DNA from: Bacteroidales bacterium
GTDB taxonomy: Bacteria > Bacteroidota > Bacteroidia > Bacteroidales > GCA-2748055
Assembly: GCA_023135025.1 (NCBI GenBank)
Contig: JAGLTY010000151.1
Location: 1-5,815, forward strand
Length of the DNA stretch: 5,815 nucleotides
Direction of reading: 5' to 3'
Numbering within the stretch: the first letter of the stretch is position 1; every line of letters starts with the position of its first letter. Below are positions 1 through 5,815 of this stretch, piece after piece. Below the pieces are notes generated by a model. The model was not told the DNA's origin, searched no databases, and was given only the letters and a program-made list of their open reading frames with translations. Position numbers and translations under genes: made by a program.

Positions 1-728
1 ATATCGATGCAAAAATCAATGCTGCATATATCGTGATCGGTATGCTCTATGGTGAAGGCGATTTTGGGAAGAGTGTGGATATTAGTACACGCTGCGGACA
101 GGACTCGGATTGCAATCCGGCAAGTGCAGGCGGAATTCTGGGCACCATCCTTGGCTACGACGCTATTCCGGAGTACTGGAAGCAGGGACTGGACAAGGTA
201 GAGGATATGGACTTCAAATACACTACTATTTCGTTGAACGACACTTATAACATGGGTTACAGTCATGCCGTTGAAATGGTTAAGCGCAACGGAGGCGAGG
301 AGCTGGAAGATGGATTGAAGATTAAGGTGGAAGAGCCGGTGCCTGTTAAGTTTGAAAGGGCTTTTGAAGGACACTACCCGGTAGAGATTATCCAGGCCCC
401 CTGGGGAGGCAATGCCCTGGTTGAAGGTGGAGATACAGAACACAGTTTTAACTTCACAGGAAAGGGATTTGTGCTGAAGGGTGGAGCCAGGAAACTTCCT
501 GGTGTAGCGGAGGATGCAGACCTGCATATTGATGTCTATGTGGATGGGGTGCTTTCGGAGGAGGCTGTAATGTCGACCGGTTACCAGGCAAGAAGACATG
601 AGGTGACCTGGAAGTATAACCTGGAGGATGGAGATCACACGGTGAAGGTGGTATGGAAAAATCCAAGCGCCGGATATAAAATCGATCTGAACAATGTGAT
701 TGTATACGGACCAGAACCGGCAACATGA
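1..728 (+). CDS. ADP-ribosylglycohydrolase (DraG/ARH-fold) family protein with C-terminal beta domain, 5' truncated
   Basis: The gene is open from the window edge, with its first complete codon at base 3, so the true start lies upstream; the GTG at 33 is internal (residues IDAKINAAYIVIGMLYGEGDF read through it). About 241 residues are visible. The segment around bases 57-150 carries the C-terminal signature of the ADP-ribosylglycohydrolase family: GDFGKSVDIST, then CGQDSDCN, then a small-residue helix ASAGGILGTILGY. The two aspartates (bases 102 and 108) match the dinuclear-metal DxD ligands of DraG/ARH enzymes; the usual following Thr is Cys here. From about base 345 to the end lies a beta-rich region of about 125 residues, with alternating strands and a segment DGDHTVKVVW resembling galactose-binding-like or CBM-like beta sandwiches. 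The family hydrolyses N- or O-glycosidic bonds of ADP-ribose conjugates. Lying immediately before a glycosidase with overlapping codons, this member may instead act on a glycoside, which is inference. The N-terminal half, including other metal ligands and any signal peptide, is not visible. Confidence 0.85.
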   Translation, partial: IDAKINAAYIVIGMLYGEGDFGKSVDISTRCGQDSDCNPASAGGILGTILGYDAIPEYWKQGLDKVEDMDFKYTTISLNDTYNMGYSHAVEMVKRNGGEELEDGLKIKVEEPVPVKFERAFEGHYPVEIIQAPWGGNALVEGGDTEHSFNFTGKGFVLKGGARKLPGVAEDADLHIDVYVDGVLSEEAVMSTGYQARRHEVTWKYNLEDGDHTVKVVWKNPSAGYKIDLNNVIVYGPEPAT

Positions 729-730
729 TG
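722..730 (+). other. ATGA stop/start overlap with tandem ATG codons
   Basis: The TGA stop of the ARH-family gene (726-728) overlaps the first ATG (725-727) of the GH140-like gene, and a second in-frame ATG follows at 728-730. No purine-rich Shine-Dalgarno stretch precedes it. The arrangement supports co-transcription and translational coupling. Either ATG could be the used start; they differ by one Met before the signal peptide. Confidence 0.75.
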
Positions 731-2143
731 AACCGAAGCTTATTAATCACTCTCCTGTCACTGTTCCTTATTCAGGCCGTGGGATCGGCGCAGTTTTTGA
801 AGATTGCTGAAAACCAGCGTTACCTGGTCACCCGGGAGGGTAAACCATTTTTCTGGCTGGGCGATACAGGCTGGGAGATGCTCCACAGGCTCGACCGAAA
901 GGAGATGGAGCACTATATGAGGAACCGCTCCGGGAAGGGATTCACGGTGATCCAGACGGTGATCGTGGGGGAGATTGACGGACTGGCGTTTCCCAATATG
1001 GAGGGCCATCTTCCTTTTGAAGATTTTGATCCGGAACGTCCCAATGAAAGCTATTTTGAGATGGTGGACTATGCGGTGAAGAGGGCAGAGGAGTTTGGAC
1101 TGGTGCTGGCCTTGCTGCCCACCTGGCACCGGTACGTACTGCCGGGTTCTCATCCGTTGCTCAATGAAGAGGCTGTATTTAATCCGGAGAATGCTTTTGC
1201 CTATGGGAAGTTCCTGGGTGAACGTTATAAAGATGCACCCAATATTGTATGGGTACTGGGCGGGGACTGGCCCGCTGGTCCTCAAATTGAGATCTGGGAT
1301 GCCATGGCCGGTGGTCTGGACGAAGGAGAGTCAGGTGCCCACCTGGTCACCTACCATCCCCGGGGACAGCAGACCAGCTCCACCTGGTTACACAATCGGG
1401 AGTGGCTCGATTTTAATATGGTGCAGACCGGACACCAGGCTCCATCGTTCAATGTGTATGACTGGATCTATAATGACTATATGCTTTCATCCCCCAAACC
1501 GGTGGTGAATGGAGAACCGGCCTATGAGGAGATTGGCATATGGTTCAACCCGGCCAATCCGAGGCATGATGACTATGAGATCAGGAAACAGGCTTACTGG
1601 TCGGTTTTTGCCGGGGCATTTGGTCACACCTACGGGAACAACAATATCTGGCAGATGAACCGGGAGGATGAAAACGGCAGGATCTGGCCCAACCGCTCCT
1701 GGGACAGCGCCCTTGAGAGTCCGGGTGCAAGCCAGCTGGGTTACCTGCGAAAACTGATGGAGTCCAGACCATTTCTGACACGTATTCCTGATCAGGGGAT
1801 CCTGCAGGGTGAAAATCCATCCCATGCTTCCGACCACATCCGGGTCACACGCGATGGGACGTGGGGTGCAGACGATGCAACCTATGTGATGGTCTACCTC
1901 CCGTACTACAGGAGCTTCACCATTCAAACCAGTGTGATCAGCGGCGAGAAGTTAAAGGTGTGGTGGTACAATCCACAGAACGGTCAAGCTTTTCTGCAGG
2001 GCGTTATGGAAAACAGTGGTGAGTTCAGCTTTTCCAACTGGGAGGATCTGATCAAAGAGGGGCAGGGGGTACCAGACTGGGTGGTAGTGATCGATGATGC
2101 AGCGGCCGGTTATCAGGCACCAGGAATAATAAAGCAGAGATAA
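725..2143 (+). CDS. Secreted GH140-like glycoside hydrolase (apiosidase-like, DUF4038 family)
   Basis: A 472-residue protein. Residues 1-22 form a Sec/SPI signal peptide (hydrophobic LLITLLSLFLIQAV, likely cleaved after GSA at Ala22), so it probably acts in the periplasm or outside the cell. Residues about 27-350 match the apiosidase-like (DUF4038) barrel: FFWLGDTGWEM at 42-52, KGFTVIQT, NIVWVLGGDW at 173-182, HNREWLDFNMVQTGHQ at 223-238, and VVNGEPAYE with Glu264. Asp181 and Glu264 sit where the catalytic acid/base and nucleophile of GH140 are expected; the assignment is by motif, not alignment. Residues about 370-465 match the C-terminal 'putative collagen-binding' beta domain usual in this family (YVMVYLPYYRSFTI, LKVWWYNPQNGQA, PDWVVVIDDA). 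Known GH140 members release apiose from rhamnogalacturonan-II side chains; the family is broader than that activity, so the sugar cut here is uncertain. Its start overlaps the upstream stop, and the next gene begins one base after its own stop. Full length for the family, with no break seen. Confidence 0.92.
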   Translation: MMNRSLLITLLSLFLIQAVGSAQFLKIAENQRYLVTREGKPFFWLGDTGWEMLHRLDRKEMEHYMRNRSGKGFTVIQTVIVGEIDGLAFPNMEGHLPFEDFDPERPNESYFEMVDYAVKRAEEFGLVLALLPTWHRYVLPGSHPLLNEEAVFNPENAFAYGKFLGERYKDAPNIVWVLGGDWPAGPQIEIWDAMAGGLDEGESGAHLVTYHPRGQQTSSTWLHNREWLDFNMVQTGHQAPSFNVYDWIYNDYMLSSPKPVVNGEPAYEEIGIWFNPANPRHDDYEIRKQAYWSVFAGAFGHTYGNNNIWQMNREDENGRIWPNRSWDSALESPGASQLGYLRKLMESRPFLTRIPDQGILQGENPSHASDHIRVTRDGTWGADDATYVMVYLPYYRSFTIQTSVISGEKLKVWWYNPQNGQAFLQGVMENSGEFSFSNWEDLIKEGQGVPDWVVVIDDAAAGYQAPGIIKQR

Positions 2144-2144
2144 G

Positions 2145-2894
2145 ATGAAAAAAGCAATACTCTTGATTTTTGGACTGACCCTTTTTTCGGGGCTCCTCTT
2201 CTCCCAACAGAAAGAGTTGAAAGTCCTTTTTATTGGCAACAGTTATACCTACGGGTACAACCTGGCACATATCGTATCCATCATGTCAGAAGGGACATCC
2301 ACAAAACTTATCACAAGGAAATCAGTGATAGGAGGAGCTCATTTGTGGGAGCACTGGAATGGACAAAGGGGGCTGGAAACCAAAAAGATCATTGCAGAAG
2401 GAGATTTTGATGCTGTGATACTTCAGGATTACAGCATGTCGGCCATTCAGACACCCGATAGTACATTGAAATACGTAAAACTGTTTACTGAATACAACAA
2501 AAGCTTCGGTGCCCTTACCTATCTGTTCAATACCTGGACACGGGAAAAGGTGCCGCAGTATCAGGCTGAAATTGATGCGCTCTATGAGCAGGCTGCCAGT
2601 GAAAACGGTGTTGTCAGGGTACCGGTGGGATCTGCCTGGCAACTGGCCCTGGAATTGCGTCCCTCGGTTGATCTCTTTACTTCAGATGGCAGTCACCCCA
2701 ATGAGTTGGGGACATTGCTCAGTGCATCGGTCTTTGTGAGGAGCCTTACAGGAGAACTGCCAGAGATCATTCCTTCGCTCTACAGGATTGAGGATGCTTT
2801 TGAAGAGACGGTCCGTTTAATGAACCACAATCCAGAGGATGCTGAGTTTTGTAAAAGGATCGCCAGCCAGGTATTTACAGCTAAAAACAAATAA
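2145..2894 (+). CDS. Secreted SGNH/GDSL-type hydrolase (DUF4886-like), candidate carbohydrate esterase
   Basis: A 249-residue protein. Residues 1-20 form a signal peptide (AILLIFGLTLFSGLLFS, probably cleaved before QQ at 21-22), giving a mature protein of about 229 residues. Block I is VLFIGNSYTYG, with Ser33 as the likely nucleophile. A glycine pair follows at 63-64 (IGGAHLWEHW), then the strand FDAVILQDYS at 88-97. Near the C terminus, SDGSHPNELG supplies the DxxH pair Asp181 and His184. This order (Ser, Gly, then DxxH) is that of SGNH hydrolases. The usual block III Asn is not obvious and is replaced by the LQD segment, as in my recollection of DUF4886-type members. SGNH enzymes in glycan loci often remove acetyl or other acyl groups from sugars; some relatives have other roles, so the substrate is unassigned. 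The start lies one base after the GH140-like stop, so the two genes are almost certainly co-transcribed. Only a weak purine run (AGAGATAAG) precedes the ATG. Confidence 0.85.
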   Translation: MKKAILLIFGLTLFSGLLFSQQKELKVLFIGNSYTYGYNLAHIVSIMSEGTSTKLITRKSVIGGAHLWEHWNGQRGLETKKIIAEGDFDAVILQDYSMSAIQTPDSTLKYVKLFTEYNKSFGALTYLFNTWTREKVPQYQAEIDALYEQAASENGVVRVPVGSAWQLALELRPSVDLFTSDGSHPNELGTLLSASVFVRSLTGELPEIIPSLYRIEDAFEETVRLMNHNPEDAEFCKRIASQVFTAKNK

Positions 2895-2942
2895 CACAGT
2901 TGAGATATTATACATGTTAGCCAATAACTTAAATAACTACCT
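2895..2942 (+). other. AT-rich intergenic leader before the GH78 gene, with a 7-base direct repeat
   Basis: These 48 bases contain 14 G or C (about 29%), well below the flanking coding DNA. AATAACT occurs twice, at 2923-2929 and 2932-2938, directly before the ATG at 2943. There is no Shine-Dalgarno motif; A-rich, SD-free leaders are common in Bacteroidota and may aid initiation. No hairpin with a T-run was found, so a terminator is not supported. A promoter is possible but not established: no convincing TTTG...TAnnTTTG pair was seen. Confidence 0.5.
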
Positions 2943-5657
2943 ATGAAACTCCGTAACTTATTTCTGATCAAGATTCTGCTGATAATTACCGTTACCCTTA
3001 GTGCAGGGGTGAAGGTTACATCTCTTAAAACCGATTATAAGGTGAATCCCATTGGGATCGACAATCCGGTCCCCCGACTCAGCTGGATCATTCAATCGGA
3101 CCAGAACAATACCATGCAGGTGTCGTATGAGATCCGTGCTGCACTCAACCCGGCAGATCTGGCAAAGAAGAAAAAACAGCTTTGGAATTCGGAGAGGGTG
3201 ACTTCTTCACAGAGTATTCATATTAAGTATGAGGGACTACCTCTTAACTCATACCAGCGGGCGTATTGGCAGGTACGGGTGACGGATAACCATGGAGAGA
3301 AGAGCAAATGGAGTGAGGTAGCCTTTTGGGAGATGGGCATACTGGGTGATGCCGCATGGGTGGCAGACTGGATCACACCCGCCTGGGAAGAGGATGTTAC
3401 CAAGTCAAATCCAGCTCCTTACCTCAGGAAGGAGTTCACACTGAGCAAGGCCATAAAAAACGCCAGGTTGTATATCAGTGCGCAGGGCTTGTATCAGGTG
3501 GAGATCAACGGGAAAAGAGTTGGAGAGCAGGAGTTTACTCCAGGATGGACCAGTTATGATACCAGGTTACAGTACCAGACCTATGATATTACAGCTCAGC
3601 TTGTGCAGAACCAGAATGCCATTGGGATTATCCTGGGAGATGGCTGGTTCAGGGGCAACCTGGGTTGGATCGATGGTCGGAACAACTGGGGTGATCAGCT
3701 TGCGGCCATTGCTCAGATTATTGTTGAGTATCCCGATGGAAGCAAAGCAACTATTTCTACAGATGAAAGCTGGAAAGCAGCGACCGGCCCGATCCTGGAA
3801 TCGGATATTTACAACGGAGAAGTATATGATGCTAACAAAGAGCTGAATGGTTGGAGTAGCATATCCTATGATGACAGCAATTGGAAAACCACAAAAATCC
3901 TTGAAACTTCAAAGAAGATATTGATTGCTCCCGAGGGACCACCTGTGAAGATTGTTAATAAGCTTGAGCCCCTTTCTATCAAGAAGACAGAAGAGGGTTG
4001 GCTTGTGGATATGGGGCAGAATATGGTGGGATGGATCCGTATCAAAGCCAGTGGTAATAAAGGCGATGTACTTACGCTGAAACATGCGGAGGTTTTGGAT
4101 AAAGAGGGCAATATGTACTATGAGAACCTGCGTGCGGCTGAATGTACCAATACGTATTTACTTAAAGGGGAAGCAGGGGAAACTTTTGAGCCCCACTTCA
4201 CCTTTCAGGGCTTCAGGTATGTGATGATTTCGGGATACCCGGGAGCACTTTCATCTGATGATATCAGGGGGATGGTGATCCATTCGGATATGAAACCGTC
4301 CGGGACATTCACGTGTTCGGATCCAATGATCAACCAGTTACAGCATAACATAGTTTGGGGCCTAAAAGGAAATTTTCTGGATGTGCCTACCGATTGTCCC
4401 CAGCGGGATGAGCGGCTTGGGTGGACCGGGGATGCCCAGGTATTTGCCCCGACAGCTTGTTTCAATGTGGATGCAGCCACCTTCTATACCAAATGGTTAA
4501 GAGATTTGGCTGCTGATCAGGATAAGGATGGCAGTATTCCACACGTGATTCCTAACATCCTTGGCCATGGAGGAGCCACGGGCTGGGCTGATGCCGGTAT
4601 CATGATTCCCTGGGCCATATACCTGGATTACGGGGATGTTTCGGTATTGGAGAACCAATACGAAAGTATGAAGCAGTGGATTGCATATATGAAACAGCGT
4701 GCTGGGGAGGATTTGATTTGGGAGGGAGATCCACACTTTGGGGATTGGTTATCATTCGCTTCCACCAGGTCCGACTACATGGGAGCCTACACACATAAAG
4801 ACCTGATCGCCACAGCATACTACGCATACTCTTCCTCCATTGTTGCCAAAGTGGCAAATATCCTGGGTCATGAGCAAGATGAAGCCTATTACACTAAGCT
4901 CTCAGAAAATGTACGGGTAGCATTTAACGAGGAATTTGTAACCCCAAAAGGTCGCCTGGTGGCGAATACTCAGACCGCCTATACACTGGCACTGGCCTTT
5001 GACCTGCTTGAAGAGGAGACTGCTGAAAAAAGTGCAGGCTACCTGGCCGGAGATGTGGAGCAGTTCGAACATATCACCACAGGCTTCCTGGGTACTCCTT
5101 TGATTTCACTGACTCTGACCGATATGGGCAGGAACGACCTGGCGTATCAATTACTGAACCGGAAGGAGTATCCTTCCTGGCTTTATCCTGTCACCATGGG
5201 TGCCACCACTATCTGGGAGCGGTGGGATGGACAGAAGCCCGACTCCACCTTTCAAAATCCTGGGATGAATTCTTTCAATCATTATGCATACGGGGCTATA
5301 GGGAAATGGATGTACCAGGTGGTTGCGGGTATTGGAATTGATGAGAACAATCCCGGATACAAACATATCATTATCAATCCAAGGCCGGGTGGCGGATTAA
5401 CCTCGGCAAGAGCTACCCATCAAAGCATGTATGGGGAGATAGCATCAGGATGGGAGCTGGAAGGTGAGAAACTGACCATGACGGTGGATATCCCGGCCAA
5501 TACCAGTGCCTCGATCCATATTCCCGGTGATCCTTCTGCTGTAGAGATTAACAGCTCAGGTTTGGATGACTCAGGTCTGGATTATAAAAACCTGAATGGA
5601 GAGACGGTGGTTACAGCCGGATCGGGAAATTATGTAATTGTTACAACCTTGAAGTAG
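2943..5657 (+). CDS. Secreted alpha-L-rhamnosidase, GH78
   Basis: A 904-residue protein that should hydrolyse terminal non-reducing alpha-L-rhamnose from glycans or glycosides by an inverting mechanism. Residues 1-21 form a signal peptide (LFLIKILLIITVTLSA, likely cleaved before GVKV), so it acts outside the cytoplasm. Visible domains in order: an Ig/FnIII-like N-terminal module at about 23-135 (IDNPVPRLSW, YWQVRVTDNHG, SEVAFWEMGIL); the rhamnosidase N-terminal beta domain at about 155-330 (YLRKEFTL, ARLYISAQGLYQVEINGKRVG, GDGWFRGNLGW); a second beta domain at about 340-445 (LVDMGQNMVGWIRI, FTFQGFRYVMISGYP); the (alpha/alpha)6 catalytic barrel at about 450-790; and a C-terminal beta domain from about 796 (PGYKHIIINPRPGGGL). 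The general acid is expected at Glu490 in DCPQRDERLGWTGD (484-497) and the general base at Glu759 in TTIWERW; conserved His780 lies in FNHYAYGAIGKW. Length and order are normal for GH78. It lies 48 bases after the SGNH gene and 7 bases before the sulfatase, consistent with one operon. Confidence 0.97.
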   Translation: MKLRNLFLIKILLIITVTLSAGVKVTSLKTDYKVNPIGIDNPVPRLSWIIQSDQNNTMQVSYEIRAALNPADLAKKKKQLWNSERVTSSQSIHIKYEGLPLNSYQRAYWQVRVTDNHGEKSKWSEVAFWEMGILGDAAWVADWITPAWEEDVTKSNPAPYLRKEFTLSKAIKNARLYISAQGLYQVEINGKRVGEQEFTPGWTSYDTRLQYQTYDITAQLVQNQNAIGIILGDGWFRGNLGWIDGRNNWGDQLAAIAQIIVEYPDGSKATISTDESWKAATGPILESDIYNGEVYDANKELNGWSSISYDDSNWKTTKILETSKKILIAPEGPPVKIVNKLEPLSIKKTEEGWLVDMGQNMVGWIRIKASGNKGDVLTLKHAEVLDKEGNMYYENLRAAECTNTYLLKGEAGETFEPHFTFQGFRYVMISGYPGALSSDDIRGMVIHSDMKPSGTFTCSDPMINQLQHNIVWGLKGNFLDVPTDCPQRDERLGWTGDAQVFAPTACFNVDAATFYTKWLRDLAADQDKDGSIPHVIPNILGHGGATGWADAGIMIPWAIYLDYGDVSVLENQYESMKQWIAYMKQRAGEDLIWEGDPHFGDWLSFASTRSDYMGAYTHKDLIATAYYAYSSSIVAKVANILGHEQDEAYYTKLSENVRVAFNEEFVTPKGRLVANTQTAYTLALAFDLLEEETAEKSAGYLAGDVEQFEHITTGFLGTPLISLTLTDMGRNDLAYQLLNRKEYPSWLYPVTMGATTIWERWDGQKPDSTFQNPGMNSFNHYAYGAIGKWMYQVVAGIGIDENNPGYKHIIINPRPGGGLTSARATHQSMYGEIASGWELEGEKLTMTVDIPANTSASIHIPGDPSAVEINSSGLDDSGLDYKNLNGETVVTAGSGNYVIVTTLK

Positions 5658-5664
5658 CATTTCC

Positions 5665-5815
5665 ATGAGGCATCTTCTATGGCTCCTGTTGGTTCTGGTC
5701 TCCTGCAACAGCAATCGTGAGACTAACCGGCCTCTGCTACAGCCAAATATTTTGTTTATCGCGGTGGATGACCTGCGTCCGGAGCTGGGTTGTTATGGCA
5801 AAGAGCTGATAAGCT
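5665..5815 (+). CDS. Lipoprotein sulfatase, iduronate-2-sulfatase-like (S1 family), 3' truncated
   Basis: The first 50 residues are visible; the gene runs off the window end. The start is the ATG at 5665, seven bases after the GH78 stop, and it is supported by a short lipoprotein signal: MRHLLWLLLVLVSC, with lipobox LVSC and Cys14 as the lipidated residue, so the mature enzyme should be membrane-anchored. After a short linker comes PNILFIAVDDLRPELGCYG (27-45), the first strand and metal-binding loop of alkaline-phosphatase-fold S1 sulfatases; Asp35 and Asp36 are the expected calcium ligands. The phrase VDDLRPxLGCYG resembles iduronate-2-sulfatase and the bacterial group often placed in subfamily S1_7. 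The formylglycine motif (C/S-x-P-x-R), needed to confirm activity, lies beyond the window. Its likely role is removal of sulfate esters from a sugar in the same glycan attacked by the upstream enzymes. A phosphodiesterase or other relative of the superfamily is less likely given this motif. Confidence 0.9.
   Translation, partial: MRHLLWLLLVLVSCNSNRETNRPLLQPNILFIAVDDLRPELGCYGKELIS

Noticed and set aside
33..35. GTG as a possible start of the first gene
   Set aside because: The reading frame is open to base 3 and the residues before the GTG continue a helix typical of the ARH fold, so the gene simply begins outside the window.
758..1285. Long open frame of 175 codons on the - strand
   Set aside because: It lies wholly inside the GH140-like gene, shows no recognisable domain, and is antisense to a protein with clear family motifs; it is a shadow of the + strand coding sequence.
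1487..1927. Open frame of 146 codons on the - strand
   Set aside because: Entirely antisense to the catalytic and C-terminal parts of the GH140-like protein, with no family motif or plausible initiation context.
2900..2918. TTGA...TATTATACATGTT as a promoter in the gap before the GH78 gene
   Set aside because: Only a loose match: the spacing between the TTG and the TA-containing element is too short for the Bacteroidota -33/-7 consensus, and AT-rich DNA gives such matches by chance.
5641..5664. Possible terminator after the GH78 gene
   Set aside because: No stem-loop or T-run is present, and the next gene starts seven bases after the stop.
1..5815. Mobile elements, CRISPR arrays, tRNA or other RNA genes
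   Set aside because: The window is almost fully occupied by five coding sequences; no inverted terminal repeats, transposase motifs, spaced repeats or tRNA-like folds were seen.

Overview
The window looks like a slice of a carbohydrate-degradation operon from a Bacteroidota-type bacterium. All five genes read on the + strand with gaps of -4, 1, 48 and 7 bases. The start codons lack a clear Shine-Dalgarno sequence, which is common in Bacteroidota. Every gene whose start is visible encodes an export signal. The family mix (apiosidase-like GH140, GH78 alpha-L-rhamnosidase, SGNH hydrolase, lipoprotein sulfatase) is typical of polysaccharide utilisation loci in this phylum. A related polysaccharide-degrading phylum (Planctomycetota, Verrucomicrobiota) cannot be excluded from this sequence alone.

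Layout: (1) bases 1-728 are the 3' part of an ADP-ribosylglycohydrolase (DraG/ARH-fold) family gene, ending in a beta-rich domain of about 125 residues. (2) 725-2143 is a secreted GH140-like glycosidase with an N-terminal apiosidase-like barrel and a C-terminal 'collagen-binding-like' beta domain; its start overlaps the previous stop as ATGA. (3) 2145-2894 is a small secreted SGNH-type hydrolase resembling the DUF4886 group, a candidate carbohydrate esterase. (4) 2943-5657 is a full-length GH78 alpha-L-rhamnosidase with both expected catalytic glutamates. (5) 5665 to the window end is the 5' end of a lipoprotein arylsulfatase-type gene resembling iduronate-2-sulfatase. The only intergenic stretch of any length is 2895-2942 (48 bases, about 71% A+T). 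No RNA gene, mobile element, CRISPR array or terminator was seen.

Together these genes suggest stepwise stripping of a decorated, rhamnose-containing glycan, probably sulfated and perhaps acylated: the sulfatase and SGNH enzyme remove substituents, while the GH78 and GH140 enzymes cleave terminal sugars. The role of the ARH-fold protein is the least explained part. Its position and C-terminal domain suggest it acts on a glycan or glycoside rather than on ADP-ribosylated protein, but this is inference. No SusC/SusD pair, regulator or transporter lies in the window, so substrate and control cannot be settled here.
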